This document shows positions 1 to 11,159 of a DNA stretch of 64,000 nt, piece by piece. Below the pieces are notes generated by a model. It made no database searches, was not told the DNA's origin, and worked only from the letters and a program-made list of their open reading frames with translations. Source of the DNA: Plicaturopsis crispa FD-325 SS-3 (taxonomy: Eukaryota > Basidiomycota > Agaricomycetes > Amylocorticiales > Amylocorticiaceae); assembly GCA_000827205.1 (NCBI GenBank), contig KN832561.1, positions 159,170 to 223,169 on the forward strand. Reading direction: 5' to 3'. The position numbers were made by a program, and so were the translations under genes. Position 1 is the stretch's first letter; every line of letters starts with the position of its first letter.

Positions 1-858
1 CGCAGTCTCGGTCGGGCAGATCATAAACGATGATCTGCGCTAGCTGGGTGGTCCCCGAGCTAGTTTGCTCCGCGGCTGCCGCCTTGAGGTAATCCCCGAG
101 GAGAGGAATCTTGGAAACGGAGTCCAACCTGCAGGCCGTTGAGTCCATCGTATACATGCGACCTAGGAGACGAGGACAGACCATGTAAAGTTTGGAACCT
201 GTGCGACCGCCAATGCCTTGGCTTTCAAGGTTGCATCGGTGATGTTTGCCGCCGCAGCCTGGACCTCAGACTGATAGTACGGACTGAGGAAAGGCTATGG
301 GAACTATATGTTAGTATACGGAACCAGCGAAGTGGCCCTAGACTGACGGTAGCGCCAACGAAAGGATTGCCTGCTGAGCTCGAAGGCGTGGACGTAGGCG
401 CAGATGTGCTAGAAACGGACGAGACAGTCGTCACGCTCGTCGGTGACGTTGTTGGAGTTGCAGACCCCGGCCTGATTTTTTTATTCAGCCCAGTCTCACG
501 GGCTGGTAGCAACACACTTACAAGCACTGTGAATAATATTCGCCATTTGCGACACATGTACTTCCAGCTACGCAGGTCGTGGGTCCAGCTAGACATTATC
601 CGAGTCAGCAATTGCCCACCAGTGCCAAGAACGCATATGCACTTACTCCACCCAATGCCACCGCATTGCCCGTCTGTCGGTTGTTATAATGCATTAGCCT
701 ATTTGATCAAGACAGCAAGAATTCTACGTGCATATGGGTGACTGCGCACTGGCAAAAACGTCCGTCAGAAACATTTCCGAGCGACATGCAGTGAAGAGCA
801 CTTACTGTACCACAGTAGCAAGAGTAACCAAAGCGAGGAGCGCAGAGAACTTGGACAT
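1..858 (-). CDS. cel6A: Cellobiohydrolase II, CBM1-GH6 (partial, C-terminal part off left edge)
   Basis: Secreted exo-cellulase that releases cellobiose from cellulose non-reducing ends. Exons spliced by eye give a signal peptide beginning MSKFSALLALVTLATVVHAQ, then SPIYGQCGG, a complete CBM1 cellulose-binding module with the usual cysteines and aromatic face (TGPTTCVAGSTC, YYSQCLPG), a Ser/Thr/Pro linker, and the start of the GH6 catalytic domain (GNPFVGATPFLSPYYQSEV, NITDATLKAKALAVAQVP, then VYDLPDRDC at the window edge). The ATG at 856-858 is followed by a 53-nt first exon. A 17-nt second exon (732-748) appears to end at a GC donor. The catalytic aspartates lie beyond the window. The CBM1-linker-GH6 order is typical of white-rot fungi. 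The family call is firm; the single-gene symbol is by homology. Confidence 0.93.
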
Positions 859-906
859 CGCGGCAGCTTGGTAGACCACTGAGGCAAGTCCTTGCGCTGC
901 AGCCTA

Positions 907-913
907 TTTTATA
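907..913 (-). promoter_or_regulatory. TATA box of the cellobiohydrolase gene
   Basis: TATAAAA on the minus strand, about 50 bp upstream of the cel6A start codon, a usual position for a strongly expressed secreted-enzyme gene. Confidence 0.5.
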
Positions 914-2512
914 GGCCCTTGTGCGTACCTGGTACGGCTTCAGGCCCTCCTAGGTCCTCCTCGTATGACCCTCCCTGCATACATAGTAAGCCCGGTGTTG
1001 AACCGAAACCTCAGCGGATAGACGTCGGGGACATAATGGCGGCGCTGGCAAGACACGTTTCTCGGGGTCACCAGACTATGAGCGCGCGACGCAGTGTCAA
1101 TAGATTCTGAATGAGAGCATTATAGGGCAATTTATCCGGGACAGCTGGGCTCAATGATGTTGCCGGGACAACGTCGGAGGTACATTCCTGAATATAGACG
1201 GATTCGCTGGTTGACATCTCGAGGCTCGAGTCAAGGAGTCCTGGGCGAAAACCGCCTCTTGGATCAGCTTGATACGGCCACTCACTAACAGACATCTACT
1301 GACTTACTGAGAGCGATAGCGGACGTTCTCGAGGCAGTGTCAAGAGCATATACATGCATATGAGCAAAGCCTCGTCATTGATACGCCCAAGATACGCCCT
1401 GTCGTGAGGAAGGACTTCCATCTAGTCAGGTCTACCACCTACTGGATACTTCGATCAACGAGAACAATACACAGGAAGTGAATGAATTCCTTTCCGATAT
1501 CGCACCGAATTCGGAACCGCAGTTGAGAAGAGCTCTCCTTTGACAAGAGTGCCAAGTCAAGCGACCTTAACGAGTGCTCTCGGAGCTCGAGTGGGTTGTC
1601 TTCCAGGAACCTCTCTAGAGCTGCTTGAATGTTTTGGAGAGGTCGTAAAAGCAGTGAAAGCCGCGCCGTTGGTCAAATGAAATGAGGATCATGACAGTCC
1701 AACGTGTGCGCACCAGCCGTACAAGTTCACGACGCAATCATCGAATAAAGTCTCATGCACACGGCTAGTAACAGACATTCTCTAAAATGAACATCGAGTG
1801 AGCTGGGGAGTTGGTGCGAGGACTGGAGTCACGTACTTGGGGCGATTGCAAGTCCTAGCTTTACACACTTGTGACATACATGTCATCTGATAGGAATGCG
1901 AGAGGTGTTCGTACCCCGTACTATCAGCATCATGGCGATACACACCAAGGCTCTGGTCATCCGTCTGACAGGGCCACCAGATGTGCCTATGGGCACTGAG
2001 GCGCATCAAGCCTCAGCATATACCGTGGAGCGGTTAATACAAGAGAGCAACTCTATCTCGTTAGATGTCCTGAATGCTCTGATCATGGCCTAGACGCTCA
2101 CCAAATATATTTGAGAACACTGCTCAAGCTGTGCAGATGGCATTCCCCGCATTTTACGTCGTGTCTCCCAGCTGCGCGAGCAAGGCTGAAAGGACTCGCA
2201 GACCGTGACGAACGTATTGCGGATATGACACTACATGATGGCGGGATGCCAGGCCAAGAGCGCCCGATCGTGGTACTGCGCTGCCAAAGGAGGTCAAGCT
2301 CGAGATCGATCATTTAATAACATCGCTCGAATCAATGAGATACACGGAAATTTGAGAGCAAACCAGTTCATGAAATCGGTAGGATGCACGGTGAGCAATC
2401 ATGCGAGCCAGAGAGTTGCGAAATGAAATGGCGTTGGTGGTAGATCCGGTACAACAAGAGATAGTCGGTCGCAATGTGAGATAATGGCAATGATCCCTGG
2501 TCCATCAGCGCA
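914..2512. other. Intergenic, no recognisable gene
   Basis: About 1.6 kb between the divergent side of cel6A and the 3' end of the NECAP gene. Only short open frames are present and none shows a recognisable domain, a convincing signal peptide or a coherent exon chain. It presumably includes the cellulase promoter. One CTGGGG at 1803-1808 fits the loose CreA/Mig1 consensus but is too weak to call. Confidence 0.6.
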
Positions 2513-3432
2513 TCATGTTCGTCGCTTTGGAGCGCTAGGCGGAGGAGGCAAGAGGGGCGGTATGCCTCCGCCGGAACCGAAGGATCCTCCGGATTTTTCG
2601 GATCCCAATAAGTTGCCTCCAGAGCTAGTGCTAGGTTTGCTGCGGCCAGGAATAGCGATAGAGAAAGTTTGTCCTTCCTTCAGTGAATAGTCTTTCTTTG
2701 GGCCGGCTGGCACATGCGGAGATGGCGATTCAGATTCTGGCGACGGCGGATTCATGCGGGCCTTGTAACGTCTGGAACAGGGCATGTTAGATATGCCGCG
2801 CCAACGGGATACGAAGACCGCACTTCGTATAATCCTGCAGAGCAACATCTATTGTGTTCATTAACTTGGTTAGCTGTGAGCTGATTGTGGCGGCTGGGTC
2901 ACTTACTGAAATCAAAGCTGTCGGTCCGCTCAGCGAATCCCATGCCAATGTAGGCCTTCTTTCCCGCGTCCTCAACCCGGACTACGAAGTAACGCGACGA
3001 GTCGAGAACGGGGTCTACTGCTGGCTTCATCGGATCGTATTCCGCGCGAGCAAATACTGGTGCATGAACGTTCGTGTAAGCTGAGCAGTACAGCTGCCAT
3101 ATCACAGGATAAGCCTACATTCGCCTTCAGTAGGCCGCATCAGATCGACACAGTAGGACGTACACCAGATTACTCACCATTGGTAGCATCCTCGAAAAGC
3201 AACGATGCGCCGTTCGCCTTCTCGACAATACGTAGCCTGCCCTTCCACAGAGGGGCGGCAAGATCGCCCCAGTCGCCCGCGCGATGTCCCTCGTTGGCTT
3301 TCAAGGGCGGAATCTTGTACACTGTCGAAGGTGGCATCAGAGACGAACTAGCAGATTTTTGTTTCCTGCGCAACCTGAGATTTCCCGGGCGATGTAAAGG
3401 ATCGATTCTATCTCATCGTTGAAGTCGTCCAT
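2513..3432 (-). CDS. NECAP-family adaptin-ear-binding coat-associated protein
   Basis: Endocytic accessory protein expected to bind AP-2/clathrin at the plasma membrane. Five exons join in phase. The first, [19 protein letters not shown], leads into [18 protein letters not shown], then [60 protein letters not shown] and [12 protein letters not shown]. These match the NECAP PH-like (PHear) domain from start to end, including the conserved [12 protein letters not shown] stretch. The tail is Ser/Pro/Gly-rich and basic, ending APKRRT. Introns are about 50-90 nt. The start lies 223 bp from the divergent CSN8-like gene. Family assignment is confident; splice edges were inferred by eye. Confidence 0.88.
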
Positions 3433-3655
3433 GGCGGTAAGGATGAAAGAGGTCTTGTGGCTGTCACAGTCGTGCGCGACGACTCCAACGACGCGCCACA
3501 ATTATAGCACCGTGACTTAAGGTTACTGCAGACTTCAATAACGTTTGCTCACTGTCGAGACGACATTAATCGCCGAAACATTCATCGCCTGCAAGTAATA
3601 GGCTGCTTGCCCTGACCCAACTCTAGCGCTTTAAATTCATAGTACAGACTCGAAA

Positions 3656-4828
3656 ATGGCTAATGGGCCCCCGACACCTCCACCAACGACCGCGGCAGAG
3701 ATGCTCGACGATGTGAGGACAAGCGCACTTGAGTCTACGGATACAGCTGCTACGCCTCCTAGCGGATCTGGACCAACACCAGCAGATACAACTGCGCCAA
3801 CATCGATACCATCTGCTCCTGCACCAGCGACTCCTGCCACACCCCAGCAGTTCACGACAATTTACCATCGGGTATTCCCTACACTGGCCAGATTTGCCGA
3901 GGAGGGAAATATCAAAGGACTTATCTTCTGCGCAGAGGAAGCCGACCAGAATGTACGTTTGTTCTTTCAAAAAGCGCGTTTCATGACCTAGGAATGTTGA
4001 CGCGTTTCACGGCGGTGCAGGGGGAACACGAGAGACAGCTGCCCCGACTTTTGCTCACGGCGCCGCTGGTTCTTGCATATCTCATCGAGGACACTCCGTG
4101 CGTTCTCTATAATATCCCTTATTCTTTAGCCCGTAATAAATTCTTTCGGACGCGATCACGTAGATCTTATGCGCGCTATGCTTTGACGCGACTGTCCGAT
4201 TTTCTAACTTCCAATCCACTTCCTCAAGCCCTGATGCAGCTTGTGGCGGCGACCTGGGAGCGCAAGCACGAGAGAGTGTATCAACGCGCTGCTACTTTGT
4301 GCGCCCTCACCGCACGTCCAGATTTCCTGGACCCGCAGCTTGGGGCCCTGATTGTGGGAATGACCGAATTATTCGTAGGTTCGTAACATATCACCCGTCC
4401 ATGTTACACTGCGCGGCCCTACTAACCTATTTGGCACAGTATCTTTCCGGCGCCGAACCTTTGCGACTTTGTCGAAGGCATACACGTCACTCCCTATATC
4501 ACTGGCAGGAACATATCTGGGACTTACGCCAGATGAAACGGTTGCAGGTCAGCTACATTGTATCCAGTATCAGTGTTATCGATCCGTTGCGCTGAGTTCC
4601 CGTGCGCCAGAATTCACAAAGGGTAACTGGGCCTACGATTCCTCGGCACAGGTTTTGACACCGCCCGCCGATGCCTTGACTGCAACGCGGTTCGATGGTA
4701 GAGTTTCCGGTGCGTGTGCACCGCTGGGCTGTCAAATCTTTGCGAGTTGACACTTTGTTCTTCAGGATCATCGTCGTTGGCTACGTTCCATGCCGTTGCA
4801 GATGGTGTGGCGAAGCTAGAAGTCTGAC
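3656..4828 (+). CDS. COP9 signalosome subunit 8-like PCI protein
   Basis: Spliced exons give a Pro/Thr/Ala-rich N-terminus (about 60 residues) followed by a helical PCI-type region of the CSN8/PSMD8/eIF3k kind: YHRVFPTLARFAEEGNIKGL, LLLTAPLVLAYLIED, ARYALTRLSDFLTS, then SKAYTSLPISLAGTYLGLTP and a winged-helix end finishing ATFHAVADGVAKLEV. CSN8 belongs to the COP9 signalosome, which removes NEDD8 from cullins in the nucleus. The length (roughly 230-250 residues) and the short final helix suit CSN8 better than Rpn12, but the three families are hard to separate by eye. The gene has about six exons and is convergent with the next minus-strand gene. Confidence 0.72.
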
Positions 4829-4966
4829 CCGATGTTACTGTAGAGAAAGCCCACTTGTATCTGTCCATGTTCTCATCATCAGCATCGTCATTGTAAGGCT
4901 CAATTGTTTCCAGCATAGCTGAACCTCGATCGAGCTGTTTATGCAAGTGTTATTCAGGGGAGATGA

Positions 4967-5856
4967 TCACAATGTACCCAATTCCTCCAACCCACTGCCC
5001 TTCCGTAACTTTGCGACTATGACAGCAAAGCGGCCATCTATTTCCTCCCTGAATATGGGTTCCCCATCGCTGTCGACCGGAATGAGGGCTCGCGCCTCGG
5101 GCGAATGCTTGATAAGCTCCCGTTTGAGCATTATGGAGTTTTTCTTGTGGGATTCACGAGCTGCCTCTTCGCGGCGAGCAGCCTGGGCAAATTCCTCGGG
5201 AGTGCGCGGCTCCGGAGGGGCTATAAGTAGAGGATCGCATCCAAACCTATGGCAAAAGCACGATGAGCATGCGCGTAACTTGCGGTAGTCGATAGAGGCA
5301 TACTCTTTCCATAACTGTTGCCTGAGGTCCTCTTTAGAGACCTTCGCCTTCACTGCAGCGGGGAGAAGTTGCTCAAACATATGGTACAACGCATGAGGTC
5401 TCCTCGCGGGTTCTGTCAATGCTCGCGTCTCCATTATCTAGAACGAGCCGAAGTCAGACATGGCGCGACACAGATGCGCAGTCGATTCGACGGAGAACTC
5501 ACGTTGAAAAACAACGCCATATCAGAGTTGAAAGTGACCCCATAGTCAAATCCGTCCTTGCCCAAGATACGATAGTATCTTATGCTTGTTTCTTGGTATA
5601 CGATCTGCTCTCGCAGTGCAGGATTTTGACGCATAAGCTCGGCATATTTGATGGTGAGCGGTATACGCTCATCCTCCGGTGGCACTTCCTTCAATTGGGC
5701 CGTGGCTTTCTTCAGTCGTGCAAGACTCAGACACCAGTCTGGATGCTCGGCCTTGATTTTCTTCAGCATGGAAGGAGGGCCCTCCGGAACGGGTACGGTC
5801 GACGACGCCCATCGTATCGCAGACAAAACATCCTCGGAGCTCGGGACTACGGACAT
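4967..5856 (-). CDS. Conserved-looking protein of unknown function
   Basis: Not recognised. Three exons join in phase through two clean introns (near 5435-5498 and 5249-5286). The product is about 260-285 residues, soluble and charged, with no signal peptide or membrane segment. Visible stretches include WCLSLARLKKATAQLKEVPP, RYYRILGKDGFDYGVTFN, EQLLPAAVKAKVSKEDLRQQ and a helical Arg/Glu/Ala-rich part before LIPVDSDGEPIFREEIDGRF. Codon choice and even exon joining argue for a real gene. The 3' end is ambiguous: reading stops at 4967, or a further short intron could extend it to a stop near 4900. It is convergent with the CSN8-like gene and divergent from the SR-protein gene. Confidence 0.72.
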
Positions 5857-6298
5857 CCTGCGTAGAAGGTGTGCCGTCTCGACAACAGGGAAATTTTAGG
5901 AAGGCAGCGACCTGCTACCGGGCTCTTATACTGTACACGATATGTGGGGGCATGTGCGCTTTTACGTCGAGATCGAAAGGCCTTTGTCAATTTTTCGAGC
6001 GACGGTGCAAGACAAGCCTTTCAAGGTACATAGCGTTTGCCTGCACTCGCCCGAGAAGTGTATGTTGACTTGGACCTGGACCTATGTTTCCCGAGTGTTT
6101 ATTGAAGCAAAAGCCATGATTTTGAAGAATGTAGACCTTCAGCTGCAGTCAACGATGCAGTAAATTGAGTCAAGTTGTGGCGAGAACGCACGGACCATGA
6201 TGGAAATTTCGAAGTCCGTCAGAATTGGGTTTCCTTATCCTGCCCTCTCCCAACACGCTCCCCTCATACACCAACCACCACCTTCAACTTTGACAACA
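5857..6298. promoter_or_regulatory. Divergent promoter region
   Basis: A 442-bp space between an unknown minus-strand gene and the SR-protein gene. The 60 bases before the SR start are pyrimidine- and CCACC-rich, typical of a strong fungal promoter/5' leader. No TATA box is clear. Confidence 0.4.
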
Positions 6299-7915
6299 AT
6301 GGCCAGACGTCTCTATCTCGGCAGTAAGCTCTCATTTCTCTTTTATGCGGCTTGAAAGTCGTTTCTCAATATTTGTGACCCACAGGATTGCCTCCTGATG
6401 CTCGTTCAGACGACGTTTCTAAGTTATTCGAAGGCTATGGTCGTATTATTGACTGCCGTGTTATGACGGGTTCGTCCAATAAGAGTAGAGATCCAGACGA
6501 CGCAGGGCTCAACAAACCTACTTCAGGCTTTGGATTCGTCGAGTTTGAGAGCTCCAAGGCATGTAATCGTTTTTTTCTTCGCCGCAAAATTTGTCTAAAT
6601 TTACGACTTTTTGTTCAAACAATACAGGACGCTGAGGACGCCGTCAACCAATTCAATGGGAAGCCCTTCCTAGGCGTGAAGTATGTCCGGCTTTCTGCTC
6701 ATGATTTAGCATGTTAATATCCGTCCCTTTCTGAGCAGTATCGTCGTTGAATTTGCCAAAGAGAGTCGTCCTCGTCGTGACGTCTACGAGGGAGACCGCG
6801 GTGGTCATGGGTATGGCAAATCATGATGTCACAGACGAACACTAACAGCCTTTATACATTTTTCAGTGCACCCCGGTCCCGTAGGCCTCCGGGTATTCGT
6901 TTGATCGTCTCGGGTATATCCCGCGACACCAGTTGGCAGGTATGGCCATTTCTTTGACCGTCCGTGTTATGTCCGACCTCCTCGTGGTGGTAAACGTCTC
7001 CTTGGGAATACGCTCTGGTCGCACCCCCCGTTTGTTTCTTTTGGCCTCAGCATTTGTACGGCTCTGGACCCGGACGCAAAAACGTGGTTCCACGGGGACT
7101 TGTCGGATTGCCTTTCGCCTTTCTTTCCGGACGCGGTGTATAATCGAACGTCAGCGCCTAATGTAATGCCCTCGCTCTTAGGATCTCAAAGACTTCGGCC
7201 GCGCCGCTGGAAGCGTCTCCTTCGCCGATATTGACCGGGACTTCCCTGGCCAGGGGTGAGTTGTGTCATCACCGTTTGCTTCCCATCTGTACTGATCGTC
7301 GTGCAACGTAGAATCCTTGAGTATCTGGCTCGTGAAGACGCGGAGCGTGCCGTCAAGGACCTTGACGGCTCCGACCTCCGCGGCAAGCCTGTGCGCGTTG
7401 CCATCGACGATGTTGTGCGTTCAAACTTGTTTCTCCGTGGGGTTGACTTTATTGATCCAGTCCTATCTGCTGATCAGCGTGGCGGACCGGACAACTACCG
7501 CCGGGACGACAGAAGGGATGATCGTCCTCCGCGCGATGACCGGTACAGAGACGATCGCTACAGAGACGACCGCTACGACCGTGGCGGCCCTTCTGCCTAC
7601 AGCAGGCGTGACCGTTCGCGCTCTCCTCCCCGCCGGAGCGCCGTCGACCGCGATGATCCTCGACCCGCCAGGTCTCCGCCCCCTCGGTCGCTCAGGGAGG
7701 ATGACAGAAGGCCTGCAGGGTACGATGATTACCGGCGGGGAGGCTACTATGATGACCGCAGGGCACCTGACTATTATTATGACCGCCGTAGGGACGATTA
7801 TGACGCACCTCCGCGTAGGAGCAGCAGAGACGACCACCGCTCGCGTCGGGACGAGAAGGACGATCGGTACGATGACAGGCCCCCGAGGAGCGGGGATGGC
7901 GGTTGGGCTCGTTAA
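6299..7915 (+). CDS. SR-type splicing factor with two RRMs
   Basis: Nuclear RNA-binding protein of the SRSF/Srp2 type, acting in splice-site choice and mRNA processing. The first exon encodes MARRLYLG (RNP2 of RRM1), continued by RLPPDARSDDVSKLFEGYG and RNP1 GFGFVEFESSKDAEDAV. RRM2 follows (RLIVSGISRDTSWQDLKDFG, then SVSFADIDRD, LEYLAREDAERAVKDLDG). The C-terminal third is an RS/RD/RGG-rich tail with repeated DDRYRDDRY units and SRSPPR. Short introns interrupt both RRMs; one (6559-6627) uses a GC donor and one between the RRM2 halves (6940-7181) is four times longer than the rest. The tail may begin directly after AIDD or after a small intron ending at 7479. Confidence 0.9.
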
Positions 7916-8875
7916 ACAAAACGGACCGGGATCGGGCACACAGGTACTCGTACGGGAGGGTGTATCTTCTGTCTGGATGGCGTGTATCCGGCGCCTGGCC
8001 CTGGCGACATGGCCCACGGATGGCGTGCATGCTAACTCGGTGTGGTGTCCCCCCGATTCCTATTACTGGTCCTTTCCCTCTTCCCGTTGTGGTTGGTTAT
8101 CCCCCGAAAATTGGTCGAAATGGCGTTGTCCTACTGTATACGAGCACGGTCCTGTACGAAACATGCCTCCTCATGGTTATTGGCCCTATTTTGCTGTGTC
8201 CGTTGGTGCCCGATGGACCTTGGGACTTTCGAACTTCAAGACTTCAAGACGATTCTTCTCCGAAGTTACCCGGTGGGCTGTTGGTGGCTCAGAACTCACG
8301 TTGCAACATGTCCGTTCCGGAACGCGTTCGAAGAGGCACAACCCGTCGTATCCGCTGCTGTGTGCGGCACAGGATCCAGGAGATGAGTCATGAACACACG
8401 GATCCGCTGCCACGTCTTGAATACTTCGCATTAACCGTGGTTTTCCACTACTCGACTGGTTCGCTTCGCCTGCGAACCGTGCCTGGGTTCGCGAAGCATA
8501 CCCCCGGTCAATAGCTCGCTGTGTTTCAAGCATGGGAGAAGCCGCCAGCGTCTACGTTTCCTCGCTTATCACTGCGTCGACTGATCGTATGCTGGGATCT
8601 CCACACAGCATGGACGCGTCCGAGGGATGGCTGAATGATTCATATACGACTTTCCACAGCCAACCTTTTTTGCTGCCTCAGTATCGTTTGCGTGTCGACT
8701 TCCTGTGTTCATACCGAACTAGTAATAAATTTCTGAATCTCTTCACCGGTCCAGGGGGGCATCTTGCGTGTGCACACGTCCGACTATTGGGAGAAGAGCC
8801 CGTTTATGCTTCTTGTAAAAGGTACGGTACGGTCAACTATGGAAGGGTGGATTTCAATACACCGGGCTCCGAGTC
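7916..8875. other. Convergent intergenic region
   Basis: About 960 bp between the 3' ends of the SR-protein gene and the tubulin cofactor E gene. Open frames here are short or continue shadows of the SR repeats. Nothing coherent was seen beyond expected 3' UTRs. Confidence 0.55.
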
Positions 8876-10995
8876 CTACGATATACTGGTGTCCAAGAAA
8901 ATATACACTTCCGATCCCTCCTCGAGCCCCCACCACTCGAGGTCATGCGCGTCATCCTCCACGTTCATCAATGCAAAATCGCCATCTCGCATGCGCAACC
9001 AAAGCTCAAGCTGCCGTACGGATGGCCGGGGCTTGAGCGTTTTGAGTATCTTCAGGCGAAACGTACGCAACAGCATGGTTGGTAAGACGCGAAGCTGCGA
9101 CGGTGGTGCTGCGGGTGCGCTAGAGTCCCTCGACGGACGCGAGGTACAGCGGTAAATGTTGAGCTCTGATTTTCAGCCGGGCAAATCGGGTCAGAAAAGT
9201 GTGGCAAGTTGTCCCGGATCGCGCGTACTCACGGATGAGATGGTTGCTCAGTTTGTCCTGGTGGTGCCGTTTCCCTACTGCGGAGCTTTCATCCGGCGTG
9301 CCGTGCACTGGATGATAGGGTAGGTAGGCATCAACGGATCATCCAAAGCTAATTATGCAGCAAGTGCACTGACGGGTGCAGAGATCTCGCCACCTGGGGT
9401 GCAATTCGGAGCGCGCATCGTCGTCTGCGGGCCCGTGCTTAACAATCCACGACATGTAGAAAAGTTCACAGTCGGTGCGGTCCCGTGCAGATATCTGTTC
9501 GACGGATCATGGAGCAGCTGCATGCCAAAGGAGAGCAAGATGACGCACAGATGCGGCGTCTAGCGTGCGGAGCGTAGGGATTCGAGCGACGGCAAACTGC
9601 CTCGCGTAAGTGTCTGATCGTCGGCCAGAGGGGGAATACGTGAGACGATCCGGACGAAGCGGTGGTGGGAGTGGTAGAACTGCGCACCTTCCGCCAGTGC
9701 GGTACCGTTGATGCTGAGCGTCTGGAGTGCGGGGCACCACATCGCTAACGCGTCGATATCGGACCATGCTCTCAGTGCCGTAAACGATAGAGATAAGTTC
9801 TGCAGCGATTTGAGCGGCGAGTCGCTTTTGACCTGAGGCGGCGAGATGGACTTCAACGGGTTTGCGGTGAGGATAAGGCGATTAAGCCTTCGGAATTCAT
9901 GGGGTTATGTCCCGCAAAAATCATGGCGGGATGAGAAACGTACGATGGGAAAGTCCAGAGCGTGGTTGCTACATGTTCCCAGTCATCCAGTTCGTTCGCG
10001 TCGAAATTGAACTCTTCGACGGTGAGTGACGCGGGCTCCTTAGAGGGGGTACTAGGCCCAGGGTCCCGCGCAAGGCGGCGCATAGAATTGTAGCCAAGTT
10101 CTACCGTCTTCAATGACGGCATAGCTCCAATGATTGGCAAAATTTCTTCCCAGGTAACGCGGGTGTCGCTGAGCTGCAGATCGGAGAGCTTGAGAAATGC
10201 GCGGGACGACGATAAAGGATCACTGAATGGCAACAGCCGGGTCCGACTGCAAAGGGGTTGGGAGTATCAATTGAACAAGTTCACCGTTCATAAAGATAAA
10301 AGCGGCAAACTTGAGGGCCAAACGTTCGAGAGCGGGCAACTCTACGGCGATCAGGGCTACCATATCCCAACTCGGCAGAAGACTTGTAGACAAATCGAGG
10401 CCACGAACACCTGCATCGGTGTCATAGTCATGATTCTGTGCTTAGAATCATACGATGAGTAAATGAAACGCACTGGGGCAGGTATTGCGTATCTCGCCTG
10501 GTGGATCGGAGGTGGCGACGTATTCATCATCGTCGAGGCTGACCTCTCGCAGCCTCCGGAGGTTGGAAAACTTGCCGCGTATCTTATCCAGTCCGGGAGC
10601 CTCAACCTCGATCGCGCCGTTGGACGAACCAAGAAGGACGCGTTCTTGAGACACCGCGCCGCGTGGTGCTTCGACGTATTTCGCCGTCAGCGCTTGTAAG
10701 AACGAGCGTCCGTATACAATGGACGCGGATGGGCGGATGAACGAGCCAGAATTATTGGAATAACTAGTTCTCTATCGCGTCAATGACCGATATGTTTTCG
10801 CGATGGTACCGATGCAACTTACCGGCAGCTGAAGTACCGCTTCCCATCTTTGACACCGTCATGTTTACCGCGTTTGGGATCGTCCCATTCAACGCCTAGC
10901 CAGACACCGTTCGTACCGTCGACATTTCCTACAAATCTGATAGTTCCCAGGTAGCCAGATAGAGCAATCCGGGTGCCAACAGAGGACAAAGCCAT
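8876..10995 (-). CDS. Tubulin-folding cofactor E (TBCE/Alp21/Pac2 family)
   Basis: Chaperone that helps assemble and take apart alpha/beta-tubulin dimers in the cytosol. Start MALSSVGTRIALSGYLGTIR opens a CAP-Gly domain with VWLGVEWDDPKRGKHDG and GKRYFSCR. Next come SGSFIRPSASIVYG, then leucine-rich repeats (VRGLDLSTSLLPSWDMVALI, ELPALERLALKF, LKLSDLQLSDTRVTWEEILP, LKTVELGYNSM, LQNLSLSFTALRAWSDI, LQTLSINGTALA). The end, RTFRLKILKTLKPRPSVRQL followed by EEGSEVYIFL, fits the C-terminal ubiquitin-like domain. The order CAP-Gly, LRR, Ubl is diagnostic of TBCE. There are about nine exons; those between 9160 and 9560 were only partly resolved. It shares a 164-bp divergent promoter with the HIBCH gene. 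Confidence 0.9.
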
Positions 10996-11159
10996 GAATG
11001 CATGAATCTCGTGAACTTCAATAAATCGCCCAAAACTAATGGGCCACGTGGGAATTGGCCGAAAGAAAATCGTAACCGTCTTCGGACGAAGACGGTCAGG
11101 GCTGCTGCCGACCGGTGACCTCCACAACACGATACAGCTGATACTTTCGCCCTACTCGA

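Noticed and set aside
1800-1810. CreA/Mig1-like CTGGGG upstream of cel6A
   Set aside because: Loose consensus, single site, about 950 bp from the start; chance match is likely.
7317-8393. 358-codon plus-strand ORF over the SR-protein tail
   Set aside because: Shadow frame of the repetitive RS/RD-rich codons.
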